Shown: one piece after another, positions 45,993 to 55,767 of the stretch
Numbering within the stretch: position 1 is the first letter of the stretch
How the letters are laid out: every line of letters begins with the position of its first letter
Source: Paractinoplanes rishiriensis
GTDB taxonomy: Bacteria > Actinomycetota > Actinomycetes > Mycobacteriales > Micromonosporaceae
Assembly (NCBI RefSeq): GCF_016862375.1
Contig: NZ_BOMV01000015.1
Coordinates: forward strand, 18,762 to 82,761
Direction of reading: 5' to 3'
DNA: 64,000 nucleotides
The notes under the pieces: generated by a model
Told to the model about the DNA's origin: nothing
What the model saw: the letters and a program-made list of their open reading frames with translations, nothing else
Database searches by the model: none
Position numbers and translations under genes: made by a program

Positions 45993-47083
45993 GGCAGTCC
46001 CACCTTTCCGGCGTCCGGGCCGGGGATCACGCCGGACATCGCGAGGATCGCGACCAGCGGCGCCAGCACATGGGCGGGACGGAAGCCGCGGGCGAACCGC
46101 TGTTCGCCGCCATGTCCCGGGGAGCCGGCCGGGCTGGCGTCGCCGCCGCTGGCCGAGACGAAGTGCAGGGTGCACCGGCGGAACGCTTCGAACGGCCGTA
46201 GCGAGCCGACGGCGCCCTGCCGGTGCAGGAAGGCATAGACGTCCCGGCTCTCGGCGTGGATACGCTCCGGGTCCAGGCCGGATCCGGCGTCGCGCCGCAG
46301 CCACCGGTCGACCGGCGGGACGTAGCGCATCCGGTCGGCCTTGGTCACCGCGATGGCCACCGGGAGATCGGCATTCCCCGGCACGCCGAGCAGCCGCTCG
46401 ACGGCGAGCTCGAACGACCAGCCCGGATTCACCGCACCGGTGGCGCCGGCGTCCGCCGAGTCCTCCAGCGCGTGCACGAAGATCACCGCGTTCGCGCTGA
46501 GCAGGAACCGGGTCGACCGGTTCAGCGTGTCGGTGCTCTGCAGGTCCTCCCCGGCCACGTCGAAGAAGGTCACCGGCCGGTCGCCGCCCTGCCCGCGTAC
46601 CAGCAGGATGTCGGCCGCCTCGGTGATGCCGGTGCTGGTACCCGCCAGCGCGGCGCCCTGCTCGAACGGCTTCACGAACTGCTGGTGGAAGTTGCGGTGC
46701 CGGCGGAAGTCGAGTGCCGAGGTGCTGATGCCGTAGCCGGCCAGACCCTGCTCGTACGCCTCCCGGATCATGGCGGTGAGCAGGTGGGTCTTGCCCGCCA
46801 TGGGCGCGCCGACCAGCCCGACGACGAGCGGATCCGCGTAGTCCGCGTAGGTGGCCGGCAGATAGTGCGGCGCCATGTCTCCCGCGGGATTCGGGCACTG
46901 TATGTAGCCGCCGCGGCGCGCCCCCTCCCGCTTGGCAGCGCTGAGGCGGCTTACGTCGAGCGGCTTGTACATGGCCGTTCCCTCGTCGAAGACGAGCACC
47001 GTGCCGCCGGCCGGCCACGGAAACTCGTCCGCGCAGACCGGGCAGCGCACGATGCGGATGGCCGGTTGGAGTGTCGCGGTCAT
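45989..47083 (-). CDS. Zinc-ribbon GTPase (double-GTPase 2-like)
   Basis: This 364-residue P-loop NTPase has an N-terminal zinc-ribbon-like segment (C14, C17, C63 and possibly H73). The nucleotide-binding motifs are GAPMAGKT (92-99), FFDVAGED as the G3/Walker B equivalent and AVTKADRM as the G4 specificity motif, so GTP is the likely ligand. The overall plan matches the double-GTPase 2 family known from actinobacterial conflict-type gene clusters, by recollection. Both ends overlap neighbours by 4 bp (ATGA with the pseudokinase stop and with the next start), a sign of tight co-translation. It lacks a clear membrane segment and may be recruited to the membrane by the downstream protein. Confidence 0.85.
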   Translation of the reverse strand: MTATLQPAIRIVRCPVCADEFPWPAGGTVLVFDEGTAMYKPLDVSRLSAAKREGARRGGYIQCPNPAGDMAPHYLPATYADYADPLVVGLVGAPMAGKTHLLTAMIREAYEQGLAGYGISTSALDFRRHRNFHQQFVKPFEQGAALAGTSTGITEAADILLVRGQGGDRPVTFFDVAGEDLQSTDTLNRSTRFLLSANAVIFVHALEDSADAGATGAVNPGWSFELAVERLLGVPGNADLPVAIAVTKADRMRYVPPVDRWLRRDAGSGLDPERIHAESRDVYAFLHRQGAVGSLRPFEAFRRCTLHFVSASGGDASPAGSPGHGGEQRFARGFRPAHVLAPLVAILAMSGVIPGPDAGKVGLP

Positions 47084-48024
47084 TGCCCACCTCCCAGGAG
47101 CCGTCGCCAGCCGCGCCGGCCGTTCGGCGGCGGGGTGTGCGGTGGCCCGGCGGGCGGCGGCACGCCCTTGCGACCGCGGGCCTCGTCGAACATCCGGTAA
47201 CCCTCCGCCAGCGCGGACCGCGGATCGGCCAGCCGGACCGGCGGCACCGCCCGGCGGGTCATCGCGCTCAGCAGCTCGGCCGCCGACGGCCTCTGGTCGA
47301 CCGGCTGGAACACCCGGCCGAGGCGTTGCCGCAGTCGTTCCGGGTCGGCGGCCTGGTCCGCCGGCGCCGCGAGCGCCTGCGGGCCCAGGACGAGCTCCCG
47401 GATGAGCACGGCGGCGGACCACACGTCGTCGCGGGCATCCGTGAGGCCGACGCCATGCAGGCGTTCCGGGGACTGCCACGGCCCGGAACCGGTGTGCCGG
47501 GGCTCGCCGGCCAGCTGGGCCCGCTCGAAATCGACCAGTTGCACGGTGGTGCCGTTCCAGCGCAGCGAGTCCAGGCTCAGCGCGCCGTGCACGACCCCGG
47601 CCCCGGCGATCAGGTGGAGCACACGCAGCATGCCGACCTGGAACTCCCGCTGCCGGTCCGGATCCAGGGCCCGGACCACCTCGGTGGCGGGCTGCCCGAG
47701 GTAGGGCCGGAGCAGAACGAACGGCTCCTCGACGTCCACGTTGTAGCCGACCAGGGTGGGCAGTTCGGCGCACCGGCCGCCGATCACCCGGGTCAGGTGC
47801 GCGATCACCCGGATCTCGTTGTCCAGCAGGTCGTAGAGGCGCCGCTCGCGGCGGCCGGCCTCGGCAGGCACGGACTTGCGCAGGAAGGTCGCGTCGTTCG
47901 GGCCGGTGACGAGCCGCTGCTCCAGCATCGATCCGGGGGTCGCGAACGGGCCCCGCTCGGCGAGCCGCACCCGGTGCAGGACGCCGTTCACGTCCCGGCA
48001 CAGCACCTCTTCCTCGCCGGTCAC
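47080..48024 (-). CDS. Protein-kinase-like pseudokinase
   Basis: This 314-residue protein has the fold signature of a eukaryotic-type protein kinase but lacks catalytic residues. A lysine in FLRKSV (K50) may be the ATP-contact lysine. The catalytic loop HRDxxxxN reads HGALSLDSL (H146-A148), so the base aspartate and the metal-binding asparagine are gone. DFG is DFE (D165-E167). SPERLHG and DARDDVWSAAVLIREL (APE and DxWS equivalents) remain. It should bind proteins or nucleotide and not phosphorylate. The GTG at 48024 overlaps the upstream stop (GTGA); a TTG at 48042 is less likely. A proline-rich tail of about 35 residues ends the protein. Confidence 0.85.
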   Translation of the reverse strand: MTGEEEVLCRDVNGVLHRVRLAERGPFATPGSMLEQRLVTGPNDATFLRKSVPAEAGRRERRLYDLLDNEIRVIAHLTRVIGGRCAELPTLVGYNVDVEEPFVLLRPYLGQPATEVVRALDPDRQREFQVGMLRVLHLIAGAGVVHGALSLDSLRWNGTTVQLVDFERAQLAGEPRHTGSGPWQSPERLHGVGLTDARDDVWSAAVLIRELVLGPQALAAPADQAADPERLRQRLGRVFQPVDQRPSAAELLSAMTRRAVPPVRLADPRSALAEGYRMFDEARGRKGVPPPAGPPHTPPPNGRRGWRRLLGGGQ

Positions 48025-50192
48025 AGCGGGCCACCGTCCCAACCCCAGCGCACCGACTCCGGCCGCAGCGGCAGCAGCCGCAGGGCGCCGATGAACTCGC
48101 TCCCGCGGGTCCAGACGATGTGCGGGTCGTCGGCCACCCGCTGGTCGGTGGGCTGCAGCCGCAGCACGTGCAGGAGCCGCTGCGGGGCGAAGCGGAGGAA
48201 GCCGGCCGGCACGGCGTTGCTGAGGAACTCGAGCTGTTTCTCGTCACACAGCTGGGCCATCGGATCTCCGGCCCGGCACAGCAGCGCGTCCCGGGCGGTG
48301 GCGGAGGCGGTCCACGCGCGCATCATCATCGCGTCGCGCGGTCCGGGATCGGCATCCGGGTTGAACGGGCTGGCCGGACCGTTCCGGTCGAGGTGCTCCC
48401 GGTAGTCGGTCAGCAGCCGGCTGAACCGCCGGCGGACGTCCGCGCCGGCCGATCCGTGCGGAGCCCCGCCGGCCGCCCAGGTCGCACCGAGCGCGGTACG
48501 GCAGAGGTCCACCAGGTCGCCGCGGATCACCTGGGACAGTTCCGGGCGGGCCGGCGTCCGGCCGTTGACCAAGGTGCCGGGCAGTTCCTCGTCCAGTACC
48601 TGCCGGAGAACCTCGACGCCACCGGCGGCGGCCCCGGCCGCGGCGGAGGCCGCCCGGTGGCGGCGCATCGGCTGCCATTCGGTGACACAGGCCTTCGCGT
48701 TGCTCTGGTCGAGCGCGGTGACGACGGTGTCCAGCTCGGCGAGCGGCAGCTGCCCGCTCCATTTCCTGGCGGCCGTCCGCCAACCGGTCGCCGCGACGAC
48801 CAGCGCGAGTACCACGAAGGCGCCGAGCGCGCCGAACGAGACGGCCGCGGACGGTACCTCGGGCAGGTCGGTACGGGCTTGGCGCAGCACGTAGCCCACC
48901 GCAACGCCGAGCAGGGCGCTGAGCCCGTACGTCGCCAGCGCCGCCGGCGCGGACCGCCGGAAACCGCGCTCGCCGCCGGACGCGGGCCGCCGCGCCAGGA
49001 GCAGCCAGCCGGCGTTGGTCCAGACCAGAGCGAGCAGCAGTCCCAACGGCAGACCGTCCGGACCGGACCCGGCCAGCAGGACGATCGCCAGGCAGGTCAG
49101 GGTGATCAGCGGCAGCGTCCACAGGCTCAGCGGCCAGCGCGGGAACCGCGGCAGGTCGCCGGCCGGCACCGACGTCCGGCGGACCCGGTCGTGCAGCGCG
49201 CTCACCCCCTGCGGAGCGCTGAACGCCGCCGCCGCCTGCAGCTCGCCGGCGAGGTCGGGCAGGGTCACGCCGTGGGACAGACGCTCGTCGACCAGGCGCC
49301 GCAGGCCATCCATGATCCGCGCGTCGTCCGGCGGGCGCGGTTCAGCGACGCCGAGCGCGATCATGTCGGTCATCGGCGGCCGGCCCTCCTCGAGGTGGCC
49401 GTCCATGTCGTTGAGCAGCCGGTCCAGGGCGTCCCGGTACGCGCCGGCCGCCTGCGTGGTGGTCCGCAGCACGGTGCCGGCGGTGGCCGTCGGGCGCTCC
49501 GGCCCGAGCAGCCGCCAGCTCTGGCCCAGCGCCCGCACGGTTTCCGCGGCCCGGGTCAGGTGCCGTTGCGCGTCCCGGGCGCGGGTAGCGATGGGCGCCG
49601 TGAGTATCGGGCCGGCCGGGTCGTGTTCGGAGCCCAGCCCTCGTACGGCGCCGGCGAGCTCGCGCGAGACCTCGTCGCCGGGCCGGCACAGCCGCCGGGC
49701 CGCCTCGGCGGCCGCGTCGCCGACCGTGGCGATGTCGACCGGATCCTGGGCCAGCCGCAGGCCGGGCGAGGACACCGCGCCCGGCAGGTCCGCGGCCGCG
49801 GACAATACGGCGTCGAACACCTCGGTCACCTGCAGCAGGGCGAGGAGGTTGCCGAGGTCGGGCGCCCCGGCCCCGGGGAACCGGGGCGCCCCCTGCGGCG
49901 ACCAGCACAGGCCCGCCGGGTCGCCGGCCCAGAGGACCGCGGTGCGGCGTTCGCCGTCCGGCCGCAGCCCGGGCGGCAGCGTGAGCGCCACGCCGTCGAC
50001 CGAGGCTTTCGGCCCGGCGTCACCGACGGCCACGCAGATCAGCCCGAGAACCGTACGGCGGCCGATCAGATCCTGGTAGATGTCGAGGTGCTGGAGCACG
50101 GTGCGGGCGTCGTCGAGAACGACGATCCGTCCTTCGACGCGGGCCGGCGGCTCCGGGTCACGCCGGCGCAGGTCGAGCAGCGTCACATTCAT
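48021..50192 (-). CDS. Unrecognised four-helix membrane protein of the ten-gene system
   Basis: This 723-residue protein has no family I recognise. The N-terminal 340 residues are soluble, starting with a beta-rich region (MNVTLLDLRRRDPEPPARVE) followed by long helices. Four hydrophobic segments at about 355-480 follow (for example SLWTLPLITLTCLAIVLLAG and ATYGLSALLGVAVGYVL), and a C-terminal helical domain of about 230 residues. Soluble domains on both sides of an even number of helices should both face the cytoplasm. The ATG begins 1 bp after the tubulin-like stop. It may be the membrane anchor for the tubulin-like protein or GTPase; this rests only on position. Confidence 0.8.
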   Translation of the reverse strand: MNVTLLDLRRRDPEPPARVEGRIVVLDDARTVLQHLDIYQDLIGRRTVLGLICVAVGDAGPKASVDGVALTLPPGLRPDGERRTAVLWAGDPAGLCWSPQGAPRFPGAGAPDLGNLLALLQVTEVFDAVLSAAADLPGAVSSPGLRLAQDPVDIATVGDAAAEAARRLCRPGDEVSRELAGAVRGLGSEHDPAGPILTAPIATRARDAQRHLTRAAETVRALGQSWRLLGPERPTATAGTVLRTTTQAAGAYRDALDRLLNDMDGHLEEGRPPMTDMIALGVAEPRPPDDARIMDGLRRLVDERLSHGVTLPDLAGELQAAAAFSAPQGVSALHDRVRRTSVPAGDLPRFPRWPLSLWTLPLITLTCLAIVLLAGSGPDGLPLGLLLALVWTNAGWLLLARRPASGGERGFRRSAPAALATYGLSALLGVAVGYVLRQARTDLPEVPSAAVSFGALGAFVVLALVVAATGWRTAARKWSGQLPLAELDTVVTALDQSNAKACVTEWQPMRRHRAASAAAGAAAGGVEVLRQVLDEELPGTLVNGRTPARPELSQVIRGDLVDLCRTALGATWAAGGAPHGSAGADVRRRFSRLLTDYREHLDRNGPASPFNPDADPGPRDAMMMRAWTASATARDALLCRAGDPMAQLCDEKQLEFLSNAVPAGFLRFAPQRLLHVLRLQPTDQRVADDPHIVWTRGSEFIGALRLLPLRPESVRWGWDGGPL

Positions 50193-50193
50193 G

Positions 50194-53100
50194 TCACTGT
50201 CCCAGTCCGAAGGCGGCCTCGACGTGTTCGCGCAGTTCGAGCAGGCTCCGATCGGACGTGCCGACCGGCATGCTCAGCGCCGCCGGCATCGTCTGGAGCC
50301 AGAACTCGCGGATCACCGCGAGCTGCGGATCGCGGCTGAGAACCCGGTTCTGCTCGGCCTCGGAGAGCTTGTGTGCCTCCTTCACGGCAATGTCGGCGAT
50401 GGCCACAAACTCCGGCTTCGGGGGCTGCGGCGACTGATCGGCGTTCTCCAGGCTCTGCGACATCAGGTTCGCGGCCAGGTCGCGGCGGCTGCGGTCGTCG
50501 TCGTTCAGGATCCATTGCTCGTACGCCTGAAGCACGCTGGCCCACGACGAGAGGGTGCCGAGCGCGGACAGCCGGAGCCGCATCATCGTGGCGCCGCCGG
50601 CGCCGATCCGCAGTTCGATGGTCTCCGGGCTGTTGATGTTCCCCGTGACCTTGATCCGGCCCTCCCATGCCGCGCAGAGCAGGTGGTGCAGTACGAACTG
50701 TCGGTCCTCGCGGCTCATCAGCCGGTAGCCGGCCTCCGGCTTGAGCCGGCGCCGCCAGGTGAGGTAGTCGTGCGGGTGGGGGCTGCGCTGGGCCTCGGAC
50801 CACAGCTTGATGACCCGGCGTACCTCGGGCACCTCGGTGACGCCCATCGCGCTGCGCATCAGCACGACCACCATCGACTCGCCGGGCACCGCGCGGAACT
50901 CCGGTTCGCCCTGCATGTCGATCGGCAGCGCGACCTCCTGCCGCAGGAACCGTTCGATGTCGCGGTTCTCCTGGGCGGCGGGATAGGTGAACAGGGTCTT
51001 GAAGGGTTTCTGCCCGTCCGGGGCGAACCCGCCGGGAACGAGTTCGGCGAGCTTCTGCCGGAACCGAGTGAGGTCGTCGTCGGTGACGTTGCGGCTGCGG
51101 CCCAGCACGGCGCTGGATAGCAGGTCCTCCATGTGCGGGATGAGCGCGGGACGGTCACTGCCCGGCGGGCGCAGCTGCTCGGTCACGGCGTGCTTGATCC
51201 GCTGGCGGACGTAGCCGACGGCGTCGAGCGGGTCGGCGCGGCCCGCCTGGTACGCCTCCGCCCAGCCGTCCGACCCGAGCAGCACGTGGAGGATGTGGCC
51301 CTCGTGCGGATTGGGCGGCAGTTGCTGGGAGTACTGCTGCTTCATCCGGTCGAGCACGGTCTGGTAGAAGCCCTCCAGCCCGCGGTTCTCGGCGGGCAGC
51401 AGATAGGCGACGCCGACGCGTGCCTTGTAGAGGTCCCTGGACCGGGCGTCGAACTGCTGCCGGTCCTCGCGGGCGTGGGTGCGGAACTGTTCGTGGACCG
51501 CGGTGAACTCGTCGACGAAACCCTGCCAGGGGCGGTCCCAGAGCCGGCGGCTGTCGTTCCAGCCCGCGTTGTACAGCCGGCGGGTCTGCCAGTTGTACCA
51601 GAGGTCCTGCCGGCGGATCGCCTGGCTGACGGCCGGGTCGGTGATGCGCAGCCGGTGCGCCATCCGGCGCCGGAGGTTCTCCGGCGGCGGGGGAGCGGTG
51701 GGCTGCAGGCCGGTCGGCGTCGGCGGTGGGGACGCCCAGTTCTCCAGCAGTGTCCGGAAGCCGCCGCGGTCCACCGGCTCGGTCAGCTCGGGGTGCCCGA
51801 AGACGACCCGCCGTGCCCGGAACAGGTCGACGTCGCGCAGCAGGATCTTCGTTGCGGTCACCGGCTGGATCTTCTGTGCGGTCTCCGCGACGGTTCCCGG
51901 CAGGCTCTGCTGCATGCGTTCCACGTTGGCCGCCATGGTGTTGGCCCGGTCCGTGAGCCAGCCCAGCACCGCCTGGTAACCGACCGGGTTCTGGTGCGGC
52001 GGGATACGGTTCGGCGGAGCCTCCAGCATGGTGTCGAGCCCGGCGTTCGCAATGAAGTTGCGGATGTGGCTCTTGTTGCTCTCGGCGGCGCCCGGCGGCC
52101 GCAGCAGCTCCTCGACGCCGTTGGCCAGCAGATGGTCGGCGACGATGTCGGTGATCTCCAGCAGCGGCGTGGTCAGCGCGGCGACCGCGCTCGTGGTGAC
52201 GCCGCGCCGGCCGACGCCGGTGTCGGACATCGGGTTGCGCTCCACCTGCCGGTTGATGAAGTCGTCGGCGAAGGTGGGGTAGTTCGCCTGGGTGCCGGGC
52301 TTCGCCTGCTCGTCCGGCGGCTCGGCACTGAGCAGCGAGTCCATCAACGACACCATGGACCGGTGCAGATCGTCGCGGCGTACGCCACCGACCGGCCGCC
52401 CGAACAGGAACGCCGTCTGGATCATGCTGGGCGGCAGCTGCACCACCTCGGAGCCGGGATAGCGCACGGCGACGGTGTGATGGACACTGTCCGCGTCGTA
52501 GTACGTCGCCGAGCCCTGCGCGTTCTGGTCGTCGACCAGCCGGAACAGCTCGATGAGCGCGGAACCGGCGTTCAGTTCGGCCGGGCGGCCACCGCCCTGG
52601 ACCTCCTCGAACGCCGACGGCATCAGCACCAGCGGGTAGATCTCGGCGCGCTTGCCGCCGCGCACCATCATGTCGCCGATCAGCTGCAGGTAGTCGTAGA
52701 AGATGCCGCTGCCGGTCCCGCCGGCCACCGAGAACACGACGAACACCAGGATGGTGTCGAGCCGCTGTGTCCCGCCGCTGAGCGCCTTCAGGTCACCGGC
52801 GGACTTGTTGATGTCGGACAACGCCTCGCGGAGCCCGGCCAGGGCGGTGTCCCGGTTGCGGCGCAGCGTCTCGAACAGCACCGCACGGCCGACCGTGGGC
52901 AGCTGTCCCGCACCGCGCAGCAGCGGTCCGACCCGGGGATCGGTGTCCCGCGGCGGCAACCATCCGACGGTCTGTTCGTCCAGGTTGATCCGCAGGCTCT
53001 GCGCCACCTCGGCGGAGTTGCCCAGGCCGGCCGGCACCAGATCGGTGATCAGCCGCATGGTCTTCTGCGCCGCCTGGTCGTACTCCCGGCCGGGCACCAC

Positions 53101-53328
53101 GTCCCGGCGGACCCGCTGTAGCTCGGCGGCGCTCAGGTCGGCGTACACGAACTGCAGGCAGGACGGCAGCTGAAACGGCAGCATCGGGCGATTGGGCATG
53201 CGGGGCAGCAGGGCGGTTCCGTCCGGGCCGCACAACCCCTCCCGCAGGCGTCGTTCCAACTCGGCGCCGACCTTGCAGCCGGTGCCGCCGAGACCGACGA
53301 ACAGCATCGGCTGGTGGATCTTCTTCAT
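50194..53328 (-). CDS. Tubulin-like GTP-binding protein
   Basis: This 1044-residue protein belongs to the bacterial tubulin-like family (Tubulin_2 type). The N-terminus reads MLFVGLGGTGCKVGAELERR, where GLGGTG (12-17) matches the first nucleotide-contact loop of tubulin/FtsZ. The diagnostic tubulin signature appears as AGGTGSG (GGTGSG at 203-208). The GTPase-like part covers roughly the first 400 residues. The remaining 640 are mostly helical, without recognised domains or membrane segments, far longer than FtsZ (about 400 residues). Whether it polymerises is unknown. The ATG follows GGAGGACTGTACCC. It stands between the vWA and four-helix membrane genes and may be the structural core of the system. 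Confidence 0.85.
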   Translation of the reverse strand: MKKIHQPMLFVGLGGTGCKVGAELERRLREGLCGPDGTALLPRMPNRPMLPFQLPSCLQFVYADLSAAELQRVRRDVVPGREYDQAAQKTMRLITDLVPAGLGNSAEVAQSLRINLDEQTVGWLPPRDTDPRVGPLLRGAGQLPTVGRAVLFETLRRNRDTALAGLREALSDINKSAGDLKALSGGTQRLDTILVFVVFSVAGGTGSGIFYDYLQLIGDMMVRGGKRAEIYPLVLMPSAFEEVQGGGRPAELNAGSALIELFRLVDDQNAQGSATYYDADSVHHTVAVRYPGSEVVQLPPSMIQTAFLFGRPVGGVRRDDLHRSMVSLMDSLLSAEPPDEQAKPGTQANYPTFADDFINRQVERNPMSDTGVGRRGVTTSAVAALTTPLLEITDIVADHLLANGVEELLRPPGAAESNKSHIRNFIANAGLDTMLEAPPNRIPPHQNPVGYQAVLGWLTDRANTMAANVERMQQSLPGTVAETAQKIQPVTATKILLRDVDLFRARRVVFGHPELTEPVDRGGFRTLLENWASPPPTPTGLQPTAPPPPENLRRRMAHRLRITDPAVSQAIRRQDLWYNWQTRRLYNAGWNDSRRLWDRPWQGFVDEFTAVHEQFRTHAREDRQQFDARSRDLYKARVGVAYLLPAENRGLEGFYQTVLDRMKQQYSQQLPPNPHEGHILHVLLGSDGWAEAYQAGRADPLDAVGYVRQRIKHAVTEQLRPPGSDRPALIPHMEDLLSSAVLGRSRNVTDDDLTRFRQKLAELVPGGFAPDGQKPFKTLFTYPAAQENRDIERFLRQEVALPIDMQGEPEFRAVPGESMVVVLMRSAMGVTEVPEVRRVIKLWSEAQRSPHPHDYLTWRRRLKPEAGYRLMSREDRQFVLHHLLCAAWEGRIKVTGNINSPETIELRIGAGGATMMRLRLSALGTLSSWASVLQAYEQWILNDDDRSRRDLAANLMSQSLENADQSPQPPKPEFVAIADIAVKEAHKLSEAEQNRVLSRDPQLAVIREFWLQTMPAALSMPVGTSDRSLLELREHVEAAFGLGQ

Positions 53329-53350
53329 GGGTACAGTCCTCCGGTCCCGC

Positions 53351-55687
53351 TCAGAAGGGGTTGTTGGGGTCCTCGTAGGTGTTGCCGCCGGCGGGCGACG
53401 GGGCGGGGGAGGACGAACCGGCCGCGGGGTAGTCCGGCGCGAACGGATCGTGCGCGTCGGGGGCGAACGGATCCCGGGGCGGCGGGTACTGCCCGGTTGC
53501 GGTGTGGTCGCGCGGGCCGGGGATGGGTGCGGTCGCCGCGGCGCCGTCGAACGGGTCGTAGGCGGTGCTGGCGAACACCTCGGTGGCGGTCGTGGGGTCG
53601 GCACCGTCGACGACCGCGACGGCGAGGTCCGGGCCGACCGGGCGCCGCACGCCGAGCCCCAGCGGGACGGCCGGCCGGCCGGGTGCGGTGAAGGTGAGTC
53701 CGGTTCCGGCGCGGCGGATCTGGTACGCCTCGGCATCGCGGGCCGCGGCCGGCTGCAGGTGTGGCCCGTGGACGTCCGGGTCCACGGTGAAGCGCAGAAC
53801 TTTGCTGCCCGGGTTCGGGGCGGGCAGGTCGTCGGCCCGCCTGCCGGCCACGTACAGCGACACGGTCAGCCCGCGGACCTTGCGGGTCTCGTTGCGCGCC
53901 CACAGCCGCATCGCGATCAGCGCCAGGGCGATCGCCAGCACGACCGCCACGCCGAGCAGCAGCCAGCGGTGCCGGTACGGCCAGGATGGCACCGGGGTCA
54001 CCTCGGCGGCGAACAGCCGCTCGGTCACGACGAACGAGCCGGCGTCGTCGACCAGGCGCAGCGTGGCGGAACTCGTGCCCCGGACCGTCTCCGCGCCGAC
54101 CGTCAACGTGAACGGCGTCGTACTGGACCCCGGGGCGATCTGCAGGGCCGGCGGGTCGACGCTGAACCTGGTGTCGCGCGACGGTTCGACAACTTCGAGC
54201 CGGAGCCGCGCCGGTCTGCCGGAGTCGTTGCGCGCGGTGATCCGCCCGGAGATCTCGTCACCGGGATGGGCCGACGCCCGGTTCACGTCGAAGAGGATCG
54301 AGGCCTCGATGGCCGGGCCGTTGCCGCGGATCCGGGTGTTGAACACCCGGGTGTCGCCGCCGATGCCGATGCCGGTGACCTGTCCGGTGAAGGCCAGTTC
54401 GCCGGTGGCCGCGGTGGGCACGGTGGTCCGCCCGGTGAAGGTGCCGTTGCGGTCGGCGTCGGCGAGCGGGACCTTCTGCGCCCCGACGCCGGCACCGGTC
54501 ATGGTGGCCTCGAAGGCCAGGGTGCTCAGCGCCGCGGCGTCGGTGATCGCCCGGTTGCGGGCCCACACCTGCATCTCGATGTCGACGTCCTGGCCGGGCT
54601 TGGGTTGTGGCGGGTTCACCGTGACGTACGCGCGGACGGCTGCCTGATAGACCACGGTGGCGGTGACGTCCTTGGGCGCGGCCTCGGCCGAGGAGAGCCG
54701 GATGGTCCACTCACCCGGCACCGGATCGGAGATCTTGAGCGTTTCCAGGTCGGTCGCCTGGCCGGCGAACTCGAAGTTCGAGCCGCCCGCCTTGGGCGCC
54801 GGCTCGCTCGCTCCCGGCGCGAAGTAGTCCACCTGAACGCGCCGGTCCTTCTTGCGGACGATGATCGCGGCCTCACTGGCGATCGCGGGGATGGTTCCGT
54901 GCAGGTCACCGGGGACGTCGCCGCTGTCGGGCGGGAGGATTCGCATACAGCCCGCCGAGCTGAACGCCTCGGTGACGGCGGCGATGAGCTTCGAGGAGTC
55001 GGAGACCACCCGGGCCGCCGGGTCGCCGGCCGCCGGGGTGCAGCTCTCGCCGCGGGCGAAGTCACTCAGCGCGGACTGGTCCACCGAACCGAACCCGAGC
55101 GGCCACACCTGTGCCTTGGCGGCGGCCAGGTCACCGAGGGCCTGCTTGGCCACCTCCCAGGCGGCGCCGTTGCGGCGGTCCGGCCGGTCGCCGTACGCGG
55201 CGCTGTTCGCGACGTCGAGCCGGCCGTCGGTGAGCAGGAAGACGATCTTCTTGTGCCCGGGGTCGCCGGCCCGGACGAACGACAGGGCCTGCTGGAGCGC
55301 GGCGGCGTGGTCGGTGTCGTCGCCCTCGCCCGCCTTGCGCTTGCGCAGGCTCTTGACACAGTCCGCCAGCGAGGCGCGGGCCTGCTCACCACGCAGGACG
55401 GTCGGCTCGCAGACCACGTCGACGGCGCTCTGGCCGGGACCGTTGGAACTGCCGAAGCCCACCACGGACACTTCGGAGCCGGGCGCGAGCACACTGAACG
55501 CGATTGTCCGGGCGGCCTCCCGCTCCCGCAGCACATCCTCGTCCGAGAGACTGCCCGATTCGTCGACCAGCACGATCACCTGCATGGGCGGCAGCACCGG
55601 CGGATCGTCACGCCGGGCCTCGGCGGGCCCCGCGATCAGGCCCGTCACAACCACGGCCAGCACCGGCGGTAAGAGACGCCTGAGCAT
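53351..55687 (-). CDS. von Willebrand factor A domain membrane protein
   Basis: This 778-residue protein has a signal peptide (residues 1-24, ending GPAEA) and a vWA domain at about 36-250 with a complete metal site: DESGS (D42, S44, S46), the threonine in GDDTDHAAAL and the aspartate in LLTDGRLD. Two or three beta-sandwich domains follow (about 285-560), and then one membrane helix near 573-595 (WLLLGVAVVLAIALALIAM). A basic cytoplasmic tail ends in a Pro/Asp-rich low-complexity stretch with DPFAP repeats. The metal site should bind a protein ligand outside the cell. The ATG at 55687 follows AGAGG; the 184-bp gap upstream holds a paired direct repeat. Confidence 0.88.
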   Translation of the reverse strand: MLRRLLPPVLAVVVTGLIAGPAEARRDDPPVLPPMQVIVLVDESGSLSDEDVLREREAARTIAFSVLAPGSEVSVVGFGSSNGPGQSAVDVVCEPTVLRGEQARASLADCVKSLRKRKAGEGDDTDHAAALQQALSFVRAGDPGHKKIVFLLTDGRLDVANSAAYGDRPDRRNGAAWEVAKQALGDLAAAKAQVWPLGFGSVDQSALSDFARGESCTPAAGDPAARVVSDSSKLIAAVTEAFSSAGCMRILPPDSGDVPGDLHGTIPAIASEAAIIVRKKDRRVQVDYFAPGASEPAPKAGGSNFEFAGQATDLETLKISDPVPGEWTIRLSSAEAAPKDVTATVVYQAAVRAYVTVNPPQPKPGQDVDIEMQVWARNRAITDAAALSTLAFEATMTGAGVGAQKVPLADADRNGTFTGRTTVPTAATGELAFTGQVTGIGIGGDTRVFNTRIRGNGPAIEASILFDVNRASAHPGDEISGRITARNDSGRPARLRLEVVEPSRDTRFSVDPPALQIAPGSSTTPFTLTVGAETVRGTSSATLRLVDDAGSFVVTERLFAAEVTPVPSWPYRHRWLLLGVAVVLAIALALIAMRLWARNETRKVRGLTVSLYVAGRRADDLPAPNPGSKVLRFTVDPDVHGPHLQPAAARDAEAYQIRRAGTGLTFTAPGRPAVPLGLGVRRPVGPDLAVAVVDGADPTTATEVFASTAYDPFDGAAATAPIPGPRDHTATGQYPPPRDPFAPDAHDPFAPDYPAAGSSSPAPSPAGGNTYEDPNNPF

Positions 55688-55767
55688 CAAAGGACCTCTT
55701 TCGGCAGGGGAAAGGAGAATGAGAATGATCGAGAATTCGTCCGGAAATTGATCGGGCGACTGCCCGA

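Noticed and set aside
48025..48042. Upstream TTG start for the pseudokinase
   Set aside because: The GTG at 48024 overlaps the preceding stop as GTGA, matching the junction style of the rest of the operon; the TTG would add six residues outside the kinase fold.
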